From the NCBI RefSeq assembly GCF_002843315.1, contig NZ_MVDD01000002.1, positions 62,001-126,000 of the forward strand: a DNA stretch of 64,000 nt, written 5' to 3'. The DNA comes from Labilibaculum filiforme (GTDB lineage Bacteria > Bacteroidota > Bacteroidia > Bacteroidales > Marinifilaceae). A model generated the notes under the pieces. It saw nothing but the letters and a program-made list of their open reading frames with translations, ran no database searches and was not told the DNA's origin. Shown piece after piece: positions 44,601 through 53,647 of this stretch. The position numbers and the translations under genes were made by a program. Every line of letters begins with the position of its first letter. Position 1 is the first letter of the stretch.

Positions 44601-45542
44601 CTATTCCTCCATTTGTTCCATCAACTCTTTCATTGTTTTTCTTTTAAAGTTAACAGTCTCGGCAGGTAAGCTAAACTTATCAGCAGATGGCATCGCTTGA
44701 GTAATTTTAGTGATTTCCTTCACCTTCATTTTTGTACCATCCAAAGCATTTGGCTGAAGCGTGCACACCACAACAGGAATATTCCCATTAACCCAGACCG
44801 CTCCGGCGTCTTTTGCATTATTCATTCTAGGTATAAATTGAACCATTTTTTCCCACATGTGCTTCACCATTATCGTTAAACCCATAGTATCTTCCGAAGC
44901 CCAAACTACCATAGAGGACTTATTATTTTCTAATAAATATTCCTTACATTTTCGTCCATACTTAGTCATTTCTCGACCCATTGCAGTAGTTTTTATGCTA
45001 GTTGGCTGTAGCTTCTTTTCCCTTTTCATTTCCATCTCCATTGCCATTCTTACCTGTGCTTGCTCTTCAGGTGGCAAGTCTGCAATCTCCTCTTCCATTT
45101 TTGCTAACATAGTATTCTGCAAGCCGTCTAAATTATCCTGAAAACCCACAATATCCTCATTCGTAAACTCATGAATCTCCTTCTGTCCCCAAGAAACTAC
45201 ATAAAAAACACCTTCACTATAATTATAAATCATTGTGACTTTTCCTTCACCTTCTATAACACCATCCAAAGAAAAATTTTCGCCATCCAAATAAATTGTA
45301 GACAGATACACTTCAATATCCCCAACTTTTTTTGAAGCATCAAGATCTTTTAGTTTACTTTCAGAAAGTTCAAGAAAGTAATCAGCTTTATCAGCAATAT
45401 TAACAAACTCCTTATTTGCCGGAAGTAACTGGTGATTGATAGGAATTTCATACGTGATCTGTTCAATAATAAACTGAGCCTGCAATAACACACTAAACCC
45501 AAACATGAAACCAATCAGTAAAAACATTTTCAACTTACGCAT
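44601..45542 (-). CDS. DUF4412-like secreted protein, copy 1
   Basis: A 313-residue exported protein with a signal peptide (cleavage probably after LLQA, about residue 22). It resembles the DUF4412 family of periplasmic Bacteroidetes proteins (repeated pattern of FSLDGVIEGEGKVTMIYNYSEGVFYVVSWGQKEIHEFT and TAMGREMTKYGRKCKEYLLE...VWASEDTMGL). An AGGAGG lies at about 45550-45555, a strong ribosome binding site. It is paralogous to the gene at 46125. Function unknown. Confidence 0.75.
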   Translation of the reverse strand: MRKLKMFLLIGFMFGFSVLLQAQFIIEQITYEIPINHQLLPANKEFVNIADKADYFLELSESKLKDLDASKKVGDIEVYLSTIYLDGENFSLDGVIEGEGKVTMIYNYSEGVFYVVSWGQKEIHEFTNEDIVGFQDNLDGLQNTMLAKMEEEIADLPPEEQAQVRMAMEMEMKREKKLQPTSIKTTAMGREMTKYGRKCKEYLLENNKSSMVVWASEDTMGLTIMVKHMWEKMVQFIPRMNNAKDAGAVWVNGNIPVVVCTLQPNALDGTKMKVKEITKITQAMPSADKFSLPAETVNFKRKTMKELMEQMEE

Positions 45543-46124
45543 ACAAACCTCCTATAAATTTAAGATAAATTAAACATTAATATAATTATTATGACAAAGG
45601 TAATTCTTCTATCTAAAAAAGCAAATCGTGAAAATATGTTTTATTTTACTTTCGGACATTTAAAAATAGAACAACAACTAATACACTGATATATTGCTGT
45701 TTTTATTTTTTTAAGAAAACAATAATTAGAGAAGCTCTACCGATAGATCACCAGCTTTATCACTAATAGAACAATGGTATCTATCCAACACATAGCAATA
45801 GTTTTTACCCAAAAATAGACAGGGTAGATTATAAAGAAAAATGGAAATAATACATCACCCTTTCAGGGCTTTATTTTGAGTAGTTACCAATTCGATAAAG
45901 TAATTTGTAATAGCACACTAATTACGCCCACTTCACCTACTCTCAAAACCAACAATACATTTTGGATTAAATAAAACTCCCCGTTGAACTGAATGCGCCA
46001 ACGGGGAGTTTTTCGATGTTTTATGCGGCAAAAAGCAGAAGTGTTTTTTACCAAGGAGGGCCATTTATTATACTAGCTTTAAATTTCCCAATTCCTTTAA
46101 TTATAGTCTATTTTTTACGAGTGT
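45543..46124. other. Intergenic region between DUF4412 paralogues
   Basis: About 580 bp with no gene. It contains the leader and promoter of copy 1 near 45545-45700, and a strong terminator at 45972-46014 belonging to copy 2. Similar sequence follows each copy (a TTTTTTACCAA tract and a CCATT...CAATTCCTTTAAT block), so the duplication included flanking DNA. Confidence 0.55.
45972..46014 (-). terminator. Terminator of DUF4412 gene 2
   Basis: AAACTCCCCGTTG at 45974-45986 pairs with CAACGGGGAGTTT at 45999-46011 (13 bp). On the minus strand it is followed by GAGTTTTATTT. About 110 bp after the stop. Confidence 0.8.
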
Positions 46125-47045
46125 TTATTCAAATCCTTCTTCCATTCCCTGCAACAATTCCTGCATTTCTCCCATCATCTCTTTAAAAGAGCTTCTTTGG
46201 AACCCAACCGCCTCGGCAGGTAATATAAACTTATCGGCAGAAGGCTTAGTTTTAGTAATTCGAGTAATTGCTTGCACCTCAATTTCGGCTCCTTCCATCC
46301 CATTTGAATGGTAGCTTCGAGTTTCAACAGGTATTTTTCCAGCAATAACTTCCCATTCGTCTCTCTCCTCCTCTTCCATACCAGGAAAAAGTTCGGCTAA
46401 CTTTTCCGACATACTTTTTACTTTTGCAAGCAATCCCATGGTATCTTCTGCAGCCCAAATAACCATCACATCCTCTTCGTCTTCCACAAAATATTCCGAA
46501 CACTTTTGTCCGTACTTTACCATCTCCCTGCCTGTTGCCGTAATTTGTTGCTTGTTGTTATTTTGCGTTGCCATTTTTGCCTGTTCCTGCAGTTCGGGTG
46601 GCAGTTGCTCCATTACCTTTAGCATTGCTGCATTTACCCCTTTCTGAATGCCTGCCATATCCTCATCCGAAATCACATAAATTTTCTCCTGAGCCCAAAT
46701 AACATAGTAAATAATGCCTTTATTCTGATTGAAAATTACGGTAGTTTTTCCTTCCTCTTGCGAGCTGCTTTCAACAGTAAAGTTATCGCCGTCGATATAA
46801 ATTGTGGATGCAATCATCTCTATATCTCCAAATTCTTTTTGAGACATATCTCTTAATTTACTATCCGAAACTTGCAGAAAAAACCGAGCCTCTTCAATTG
46901 GATTCTCTAACTCCACATCTTCTGGAACCAGCTCGTAGTTAAGAGGAATATTGTACTCTAACTGTTCAATAATATATTGTGCTTGCAATGTTATACTATA
47001 CACGCTCACAATACCAATGAGCAATACTAATTTCAACTTATTCAT
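46125..47045 (-). CDS. DUF4412-like secreted protein, copy 2
   Basis: About 306 residues. I start at the ATG at 47045 (MNKLKLVLL), with GAGGAG just upstream; a TTG start 15 bp earlier would use the Shine-Dalgarno as coding sequence. Signal peptide ends near TLQA. It shares with copy 1 the IIEQLEYNIPLNYELVPE start, IYIDGDNFTVE, TATGREMVKYGQKCSEYF and WAAEDTMGL blocks. Tandem duplicate, function unknown. Confidence 0.75.
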   Translation of the reverse strand: MNKLKLVLLIGIVSVYSITLQAQYIIEQLEYNIPLNYELVPEDVELENPIEEARFFLQVSDSKLRDMSQKEFGDIEMIASTIYIDGDNFTVESSSQEEGKTTVIFNQNKGIIYYVIWAQEKIYVISDEDMAGIQKGVNAAMLKVMEQLPPELQEQAKMATQNNNKQQITATGREMVKYGQKCSEYFVEDEEDVMVIWAAEDTMGLLAKVKSMSEKLAELFPGMEEEERDEWEVIAGKIPVETRSYHSNGMEGAEIEVQAITRITKTKPSADKFILPAEAVGFQRSSFKEMMGEMQELLQGMEEGFE

Positions 47046-47573
47046 ACAAAATCTCCTCAAAATTTAAATTATCAATATTTATTCTGATAAAATCAAAAGC
47101 GAGTCCTTCCTCCTAAATATCAGCCCTATAAAATTAAATCTTATTTGCCGTTTCAACAAAAAAAACAAATTGCTAAACCAGTTGATTTACAGAGTTTATT
47201 ATTTTAAAAATCGATAACAATTAGAATGCATCTAGATAATCCCGTCAGTTTTATCCCAAATAAAGAACTAGCAAATATCCAATAAACTGCAATGGAATCT
47301 GCACCAAAATAAATAAAGTCAAAATGGCATTTATAGCAAATAGTCAGTGTCAAAATGGCAAACCTAACATTTTTATGGCTCCCCCTAAATTGCCACACCT
47401 TACAACACATAAAACTCTTAAATACTACTACTTAGCACACCAAAACCAGACTCCTCCCCTTTAGTTTGGCATCTAATTTGATCGAATTAAATCGAATCGC
47501 GATTCGAATATTTTTACAAATTAATTTTTATTGATTTTATAACTAATAAAGTAAAATTTAGGAGGATTTAATC
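47046..47573. other. Intergenic region upstream of hsp20
   Basis: About 530 bp between divergent genes. It contains the leader of DUF4412 copy 2, unassigned sequence, then a 16-bp palindrome (47492-47507) and an AT-rich promoter region. No gene is supported. Confidence 0.55.
47492..47507 (+). promoter_or_regulatory. Palindrome upstream of hsp20
   Basis: TCGAATCGCGATTCGA is a perfect 16-bp palindrome 67 bp upstream of the hsp20 start. It is not the CIRCE element. A candidate heat-shock or stress operator; no regulator is identified. Confidence 0.4.
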
Positions 47574-48017
47574 ATGACACTAGTAAAAAGAAATTCTGAC
47601 AATTTGTTCCCATCCTTGTTTGACAATTTCTTTTCAAGAGACTGGATGGATTGGAACAATTCGAACTTTTCGAATACCAACACCACATTACCTGCGGTAA
47701 ATGTTCGTGAAAATGAGAATGAGTACATTATTGAAGTAGCCGCTCCGGGAATGAAAAAGAGTGATTTCAAAATTAATTTAGACAACAATCAGCTTAATAT
47801 TTCATCGGAACAGAAAGAAGAGAAAGAAGTAAAAGAGCACAGATACTCGCGTAAGGAGTTCTGTTATCAATCTTTTCACAGGTCGTTTCAACTGCCGATA
47901 GATCGTGTTGACAGCACTACTATTTCGGCTAAATACGAGGAAGGAATTTTGAGTATTCATCTGCCTAAAAAGGAAGAAGCAAAACCAAAACCTTCTAGAA
48001 GCATCTCTATTGTCTAA
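47574..48017 (+). CDS. Hsp20/alpha-crystallin small heat-shock protein
   Basis: A 147-residue small heat-shock protein with the alpha-crystallin domain (LPAVNVRENENEYIIEVAAPGMKKSDFKI) and the conserved YEEGILSIHLPKKEE C-terminal strand with the IxI-like tail SISIV. A strong AGGAGG lies 8 bp before ATG, rare in this window. It holds unfolding proteins in the cytosol under stress. Confidence 0.95.
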   Translation: MTLVKRNSDNLFPSLFDNFFSRDWMDWNNSNFSNTNTTLPAVNVRENENEYIIEVAAPGMKKSDFKINLDNNQLNISSEQKEEKEVKEHRYSRKEFCYQSFHRSFQLPIDRVDSTTISAKYEEGILSIHLPKKEEAKPKPSRSISIV

Positions 48018-48046
48018 TAAAACAGGCAATTAACTACATATATACT

Positions 48047-48071
48047 TTGTGAGAGGGAATCCCTCTCACAA
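48047..48071 (+). terminator. 25-bp perfect inverted repeat after hsp20
   Basis: Arms of 12 bp (TTGTGAGAGGGA / TCCCTCTCACAA) around a single central A, 30 bp after the hsp20 stop. No T tract follows, so it is either a transcript 3' stabiliser, a weak terminator, or an operator for the next small gene. Confidence 0.5.
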
Positions 48072-48099
48072 TCAATTAAAATCAAAAGTGATTTCAATA

Positions 48100-48303
48100 A
48101 TGCTGGAACATCAGAAATTTGTTTTAAAATCGGTTTCGGGACAAGACCATTTATTTCGCAAAGAGCTCCTGAAATCGTTAAACTGGTTAAACGGGAGTGA
48201 ACAAATTGAACTGTTTAACTGGTTAAAAAGCAACTCTTATTTTTCTAACGAGGATTGTGTTAAGGAGGTATTTAATCATTTATTTTTTAAAATTGGAGCC
48301 TAA
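48100..48303 (+). CDS. Small hypothetical protein
   Basis: A 67-residue protein from the ATG at 48100; a GTG start at 48049 would put the palindrome in the coding part. It is rich in Leu, Asn and Lys, with no recognised domain, signal or membrane segment. It lies on the same strand after hsp20, separated by the palindrome. Probably expressed but unassigned. Confidence 0.5.
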   Translation: MLEHQKFVLKSVSGQDHLFRKELLKSLNWLNGSEQIELFNWLKSNSYFSNEDCVKEVFNHLFFKIGA

Positions 48304-48354
48304 CACAAATCTAATTTATCGAACTCCTAATGAGTTTAATTTCTAAAACAATAC

Positions 48355-48393
48355 AAGAGTCTGTAACCTACCAGTTGCAGACTCTTTGTTTTT
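48355..48393 (+). terminator. Terminator after the small gene
   Basis: AAGAGTCTG pairs with CAGACTCTT around a 14-base loop, followed by TGTTTTT. It lies between convergent genes. Confidence 0.75.
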
Positions 48394-48404
48394 ACACTTA
48401 TCAA

Positions 48405-48833
48405 CTAACTTTTTAAACTAGTAATATGCGATGCAATTAGTTCCCAATCTTTTTTGGGGAGCCCTATAAAAGTGAATACGGTTTCGATAGTGCTACAAAC
48501 ATGAACATGAATTTTCAGGTCTTTTTTTAAGAAATCAAAGCCCATTGCTGTTGTTACCTGATTTGGCGTTTCGGTAAGCATAGCAGATTTTCTGGTGCCC
48601 TTATATTTTTCATTCTCGGAAATAAGCTTAACGTATTTGGCAATTTCTTTAATTTCCAATTGAAATTCAATATCTCTAAAATCATGAATAATATTAAAAT
48701 TTGGATGGTAATCTTTATCCTCCCCGACCTTCTCCTTAAACGCGATTAACTCATCAACATTAAACTTCCCGTTATAGGATTCAATAATCAATGAATGATC
48801 TGCAATAATTTGATATGCTAACTTTTTTTTCAT
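48405..48833 (-). CDS. STAS/SpoIIAA-like hypothetical protein
   Basis: A 142-residue protein. Its pattern (short N-terminal strand pair, HPNFNIIHDFRDIEF, helix EIAKYVKLISENE, RKSAMLTETPNQVTTAMGF) fits the SpoIIAA/STAS-like small proteins of Bacteroidetes. No catalytic motif. Its start codon abuts 97-bp repeat array C. Confidence 0.6.
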   Translation of the reverse strand: MKKKLAYQIIADHSLIIESYNGKFNVDELIAFKEKVGEDKDYHPNFNIIHDFRDIEFQLEIKEIAKYVKLISENEKYKGTRKSAMLTETPNQVTTAMGFDFLKKDLKIHVHVCSTIETVFTFIGLPKKDWELIASHITSLKS

Positions 48834-49026
48834 ATGATTATTATTTGATTTTTAGGTGCCATATGGAACTTACCATGTTGGAATAATCATCTCCCTGTGT
48901 GTCAAAACACCTTTGACATGGACGTTTCATATGATTATTATTTGTTTTTTAGTTGCCATATGGAACTTACCATGCTGGAATAATCATCTCCCTGTGTGTA
49001 GAAAGCTTTATACATGGACGTTTCAT
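48831..49026 (-). repeat. 97-bp tandem repeat array C (two units) at a start codon
   Basis: Units begin CATATGATTATTATTTG at 48831 and 48928 (97 and 96 bp). The proximal CAT is the complement of the start codon of the STAS-like gene. The distal end at 49026 reads ATGAAACGTCC on the minus strand. It belongs to the same family as arrays A and B but with more substitutions. Confidence 0.9.
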
Positions 49027-49110
49027 ACTTATTTAACCGCCTTAAAAACAAGCTTTTCAATTTCTCTTAGTTTGCAGCTATATGGAAATATAACTGCACT
49101 TAAAACAAAT

Positions 49111-49138
49111 GTGCCGCTGCGATAAATCGCAACGGCAC
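49111..49138 (-). terminator. Terminator-like hairpin after glpC
   Basis: GTGCCG-CT-GCGAT pairs with ATCGC-AA-CGGCAC, giving a strong stem with one internal mismatch; on the minus strand TTTGTTTT follows. About 65 bp after the glpC stop. Confidence 0.65.
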
Positions 49139-49201
49139 CAAACCCTAACCTATGTAAAATATAAGTGATGAACCATCACCCGTACTTTCCTTTTTAACAA
49201 G

Positions 49202-50461
49202 CTACTCCTGCCATAACTTCATAGTAGCTTCTACATCTAAAGCTGCTGCAAGAATCGATATTGGATGTTCTACCTTTTTACTAGTGGACATTTCAATTTG
49301 CCATTTACAAGTTTCACAATCCGTAGCAACAAAATCTACATCCGAACCATCAATCTGATCGAAAAGAGGTTTTCCAACCCCTTGAGCAGTTTCGTAATTT
49401 TCTTTCTTAAATCCGTAAGTTCCTGCAATACCACAACATCTCGATTCTAAAGCCATAAAATCAACTCCCGGTATCATTTTTAACAGCGAAGTGGAATAAA
49501 TAGACCAACCCAATTTCTCCATATGACAAGGCGTGTGGTAAGCAATCCGTTTCTTATAGTCTTTTTTAAACACAAGCTTCAGATCTCCAGAATCGATTAA
49601 TCGAAATAGGAAACGAGTTGCTAATTCGCTTTCGTCGCGAATTTCTTCATTTTTCACTCCCAATAAATGCGGATACTCATCGCGAATGGTGAATATACAA
49701 GTAGATGAAGTAGAAATTACAGGTCTTTTTAGTCCGACAATCGATTTTTTAAACGCTTCGACATTATGACGTGCCTGCTTAGTAGCCTGATTAATAAGAC
49801 CATTGGAAATTAAGGCAACTCCACAACACTTTTCTTTTTCGAGCAAATGCACACCATAACCTGCTGCATTCATAATTTTGATTAAGTCTTTGCCCTGTTG
49901 TGGAAAATTATAATTTACATAGCAACCATGAAAGTAGCTAACGTGCTTCTTAAAATCATTCTGTTTTTTTGCCGCATATCTTTTGTACCAAGTTTCAAAT
50001 CTCATTCCAGCATATTTCGGAAATATACGATGATGATCGATTTTCAGTACCCCATCCATAATTTGGCGCACCGGTTTTAATGCAACAATAGGATTCACAA
50101 TTGGAGCAAAAGTACTTGCCATTGTTCCAACAATATCTGTATTTGCAAGAATCATATCTCGTAATTTTGGCTTTTTCTTACTATGTTTGATTCTTGCCAA
50201 CTGAATAATATCTCCAATTTTCACTCCGTGCGGACAAGCTACCTCGCAACGCTTGCAGTTCATACACAAACTTAAGGCTTCATCAAAAAAATTGGGATCC
50301 TTTAAGCGCAACCGCTCCCCATCTGGTCCCGACTGCTTCGGTCCCGGATAATCTGGATTCACCTCTAGAACAGGACAATAAACCGTACAAATAGTACACT
50401 TTACGCACTGTTCAAAATTATTATCGCTTATATTGAATGGTTCAAATATCTCCTTTTTCAT
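49202..50461 (-). CDS. glpC: Anaerobic glycerol-3-phosphate dehydrogenase subunit C
   Basis: A 419-residue iron-sulfur subunit. Two ferredoxin-type clusters are visible near the N-terminus (CVKCTICTVYCPV and CMNCKRCEVACPHG), and two CCG domains follow (SYFHGCYVNYN...EKCCGVALISNG; HTPCHMEKL...ESRCCGIAG). GlpC links the GlpAB dehydrogenase to the membrane quinone pool. Order glpA-glpB-glpC with short gaps (13 and 7 bp). Confidence 0.94.
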   Translation of the reverse strand: MKKEIFEPFNISDNNFEQCVKCTICTVYCPVLEVNPDYPGPKQSGPDGERLRLKDPNFFDEALSLCMNCKRCEVACPHGVKIGDIIQLARIKHSKKKPKLRDMILANTDIVGTMASTFAPIVNPIVALKPVRQIMDGVLKIDHHRIFPKYAGMRFETWYKRYAAKKQNDFKKHVSYFHGCYVNYNFPQQGKDLIKIMNAAGYGVHLLEKEKCCGVALISNGLINQATKQARHNVEAFKKSIVGLKRPVISTSSTCIFTIRDEYPHLLGVKNEEIRDESELATRFLFRLIDSGDLKLVFKKDYKKRIAYHTPCHMEKLGWSIYSTSLLKMIPGVDFMALESRCCGIAGTYGFKKENYETAQGVGKPLFDQIDGSDVDFVATDCETCKWQIEMSTSKKVEHPISILAAALDVEATMKLWQE

Positions 50462-50468
50462 TGTCCTG

Positions 50469-51710
50469 TTATTTTAAAAGTTGCTCCGCTACATGCAAGG
50501 AAGTTAATAAGCTAATTCCCGCTCCACTTCCTTCCTTAAGTGCATTTGCTCCTCCAAGTACCGAACCCGCTACATATAAATTCTCAATTGTTTTTCCGTT
50601 CCTCAAAGCACGAAAATTACTATCGGTTTTCACGCCATAATGCATGTAAGGCTGATCGTTAAAAAACTTACTGTCGAGCCATTTATTATTATCGGTATCT
50701 CCGTCGATATCCAGTCCTAATATAGGTTCGTATAACTTATCGCGAGTAGCAACAATCCCTTTGCTATAAAAGCTTCCGCTTGCCAAAATAAATTGATCCG
50801 CTTCTAACTTAATATCTGCATGATTATTCGTGAAAATTGCGAGTAGCTTATTATTTTCTATCACTCCGTCTTTTACATTATCGCCTAAAAAATAGGTGCC
50901 ACCAAGAGCTTCGAATCGTTTACGAAGCAATATCTGACTGCGAATGCCTGGAACCGATGGAGGAATTGCCGGCAATAATACCACTGGTTTATTTACTTTC
51001 GCCTTAAGTGCCGTTGCAATATTTTTTGTGAACAAACCAAATACTGCCGGCAAAATTACTACTTCAAAACCTTCGCTAAGCTGATTCACTTTTTGAGCAA
51101 ATTCTTCAAGCGCATTTCCCTGATCGAATACTTTTGCAATATTAGTAGAACGCATTTCGCTTGGGTTGCGGCGAATTGCCTCAAACTCCTTCATTGCAAA
51201 ATTTTTAATTTGCGATTCAACATTAAATTTCTTCAGTCCATCCTGAATAAATAAGGTGTGAAAATCAAGAAAACCACTAAAATTTAAGATGGCTGCCTTT
51301 TTCCATGGAAAAGCATTTTTATTTTCGAAAGGAGTAAAATCATCAATAGTTAACCAAGTAGGTTTCATAATCCCCATAGGAGTTAACACAAAATGGTTTT
51401 TAGTTGCAATTCCAAAAAACTTTAAGCCCGCGCGCTCTAATAATTCAGGAGCTTCGGTAGCCAAACGGGAAATATTATCCACTCCCACCCGCTGATAAGG
51501 ATGCGTAGCTGCCAAACTTGCCATACTCTCTATTGGATTCACCACTTCCTCGCCATGAACCCGTCCTAGTAAATCGAATGAACCAGAAAAGAAATGGATC
51601 GCACTTTGTCCTGATGAAATAATGGCACATTTACGACCCTGCTCTGCCAATTTAATTCCACAAGTGAGTCCACTTAACCCACCACCTATAATAATGTTAT
51701 CGAATTTCAT
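50469..51710 (-). CDS. glpB: Anaerobic glycerol-3-phosphate dehydrogenase subunit B
   Basis: A 413-residue flavoprotein subunit. N-terminal FAD-binding GGGLSGLTCGIKLAEQGRKC; C-terminal YVAGSVLGGANALKEGSGAGISLLTSLHVAE. Lies between glpA and glpC. It is needed with GlpA for glycerol-3-phosphate oxidation to dihydroxyacetone phosphate. Confidence 0.93.
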   Translation of the reverse strand: MKFDNIIIGGGLSGLTCGIKLAEQGRKCAIISSGQSAIHFFSGSFDLLGRVHGEEVVNPIESMASLAATHPYQRVGVDNISRLATEAPELLERAGLKFFGIATKNHFVLTPMGIMKPTWLTIDDFTPFENKNAFPWKKAAILNFSGFLDFHTLFIQDGLKKFNVESQIKNFAMKEFEAIRRNPSEMRSTNIAKVFDQGNALEEFAQKVNQLSEGFEVVILPAVFGLFTKNIATALKAKVNKPVVLLPAIPPSVPGIRSQILLRKRFEALGGTYFLGDNVKDGVIENNKLLAIFTNNHADIKLEADQFILASGSFYSKGIVATRDKLYEPILGLDIDGDTDNNKWLDSKFFNDQPYMHYGVKTDSNFRALRNGKTIENLYVAGSVLGGANALKEGSGAGISLLTSLHVAEQLLK

Positions 51711-51723
51711 ACTAATCCTCTCC

Positions 51724-53349
51724 TTAATTATTGTCTGGTTTCAACCCGTATATGCCTTCATAAATCCACGAAGTAAATTGAATTTCGTTGATTCCTTCGC
51801 CCCATGCAATTGGCGCCATTCCCTTCCATCGTTCCTGCAGAAAATTCGCCAAATCATCTTTTGCTTTGCCTGGTTTATCAGACGATTCGCAAAGAAGACC
51901 TGCTGCTCGGCAAGCGCATAATTCGCCCTGACAAGTTCCCATACCTACGCGAGTACGACGACGTAAATCAATCAAATTATTTACATGCAATTCTTTAATA
52001 GCATATCTTACTTCGCCAATAGATACTCCTTCGCACTCGCAAACCAAGGCATCATCATTACTTCCTCCATTAGAAGTTTTATGAGCTAAAGACCCATGTC
52101 GGTCCTGTGCTGACTTATGAGAAATACTTGAAGTAGAATATATTTTTTGGCTGGCATTATTTAAAGACAAATCACTTTTTTCGGATCCCGGTAATGGTTT
52201 AACAGCTGTCTCGCATTTTTTGTCGACAGAAAGCTTTTTACAGATTAAATCGGTAGCTTCTTCGGCCATTAAACGGTAGGTCATTAATTTACCTCCAGTA
52301 ATGGTAATAAAGCCCGAAAGTCCGTCACGTTCCTTATGATCCAACAATACAATTCCACGACTAATGCTTCTTCCGCTGGGATCATTATCGGCAGCGACCA
52401 AAGGTCGTACTCCCGCATAAGCACGAAGAATACGAGTAGTAGCTAATGCGGGAGAAAGTTTTACTCCCTCTCGAATCAGCACATCCACATCCTGTTTAGA
52501 AACAAACATGTTATCAATTTGATCGTACGGAATATGCTCCGAAGTAGTACCAATCAAACAAATAGTATCGCCTGGTACCAAAATATCTGCATTAGATGGT
52601 TTCCTGCAACGATTAATCACCATTTTATTTACTCGGTGACCAAAAATAAGCAAGGAGCCTTTTGCAGGAAACATATTGATATTAACACCGGCAAGACTTG
52701 CAATATGATGTCCCCAAATACCTCCGGCATTCACAATTACTTTTCCGTAATAACTTATATTTTCTTTTTTTGCATGATTGAACAATTCCACGCCAACAAC
52801 CCGATCCTGCTGTTTTACAATTCCTATTACTTCATGTTGAGTTAAAAGATCGGCACCATTAATTTTAGCATCCAAAGCATTCGACATGGTAAGACGAAAA
52901 GGATCAACCGAACCATCTGGAACCTTCACGGCTCCAATTAAATTCGGATTGACCGACGGTTCCATTCGTCGTGCAAAATCCGGATCGAGAATTTCAGTAG
53001 CAATACCAGCACTTTTACAAGCATCTACAAATTGAGATTGAAAAGAAAGTTCATCTTCCGGTAGTGTAATAAACAATCCATCATTTTCTTCCACGCAATG
53101 GTTTGCAATGCGTCGCAAAATCATATTTTCCTTAATACATTCGGCTGCAGACTCGTGATCTGTTACTGCGTATCGTGCTCCACTATGCAACAAACCATGA
53201 TTTCTTCCGGTAGCACCAGTTGCAAAATCATGACGCTCTACCAGCAAAACACTTAGTCCGCGCATCGCACAATCTCTCGCCGTACCAGCACCGGTGGCTC
53301 CTCCCCCAATGATGATTACATCGTATTCTTTGGATTTGTTCTTGTTCAT
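51724..53349 (-). CDS. glpA: Anaerobic glycerol-3-phosphate dehydrogenase subunit A
   Basis: A 541-residue catalytic FAD subunit. GGGATGAGTARDCAMRGLSV is the dinucleotide-binding motif, followed by ATGATGRNHGLLHSGARY. A C-terminal BFD-like [2Fe-2S] domain is present (CECEGVSIGEVRYAI, then GMGTCQGELCACR). It oxidises glycerol 3-phosphate, probably for anaerobic respiration. First gene of glpABC, with a large inverted repeat about 130 bp upstream. Confidence 0.94.
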   Translation of the reverse strand: MNKNKSKEYDVIIIGGGATGAGTARDCAMRGLSVLLVERHDFATGATGRNHGLLHSGARYAVTDHESAAECIKENMILRRIANHCVEENDGLFITLPEDELSFQSQFVDACKSAGIATEILDPDFARRMEPSVNPNLIGAVKVPDGSVDPFRLTMSNALDAKINGADLLTQHEVIGIVKQQDRVVGVELFNHAKKENISYYGKVIVNAGGIWGHHIASLAGVNINMFPAKGSLLIFGHRVNKMVINRCRKPSNADILVPGDTICLIGTTSEHIPYDQIDNMFVSKQDVDVLIREGVKLSPALATTRILRAYAGVRPLVAADNDPSGRSISRGIVLLDHKERDGLSGFITITGGKLMTYRLMAEEATDLICKKLSVDKKCETAVKPLPGSEKSDLSLNNASQKIYSTSSISHKSAQDRHGSLAHKTSNGGSNDDALVCECEGVSIGEVRYAIKELHVNNLIDLRRRTRVGMGTCQGELCACRAAGLLCESSDKPGKAKDDLANFLQERWKGMAPIAWGEGINEIQFTSWIYEGIYGLKPDNN

Positions 53350-53475
53350 GATGAATTCTATTTTTTCGACATCTAATATTCAATTGGTACAACAACTCCT
53401 CAAAACCCCCTCTACATCTCCAGTTGTAAACCAATTACCAATTATTCACTCAGCAAATATAAAAACATTTACCTA

Positions 53476-53516
53476 GCAATACAAAGTACATACCATCTAA
53501 ATGTATTTTGTATTGC
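53476..53516 (-). promoter_or_regulatory. Long inverted repeat upstream of glpA
   Basis: The arm GCAATACAAAGTACAT (53476-53491) and its complement ATGTATTTTGTATTGC (53501-53516) match at 15 of 16 positions around a 9-base spacer. At 127-167 bp before glpA it is a candidate operator for the glp operon. Confidence 0.45.
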
Positions 53517-53593
53517 AAAAAAGACTCATTTTAAATACCCGGAAAAATATAAGAACTAGTCTATACAAAAGAAGAATTGCTGGATACACGCAT

Positions 53594-53635
53594 AAAAAAA
53601 GAGGCTTTATCACATTTGATAAAGCCTCTTTTTTT
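53594..53635. terminator. Bidirectional terminator
   Basis: GAGGCTTTATC / GATAAAGCCTC stem (53601-53628) flanked by A7 and T7 runs. It ends the gene at 53648 (minus strand); it may also act for plus-strand transcripts. Confidence 0.85.
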
Positions 53636-53647
53636 AGTTCAAAGAAC

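Noticed and set aside
47492-47507. CIRCE heat-shock element before hsp20
   Set aside because: The palindrome does not match TTAGCACTC-N9-GAGTGCTAA.
21178-49026. CRISPR interpretation of the 97-bp arrays
   Set aside because: The units are directly adjacent with no variable spacers and no cas genes are present.
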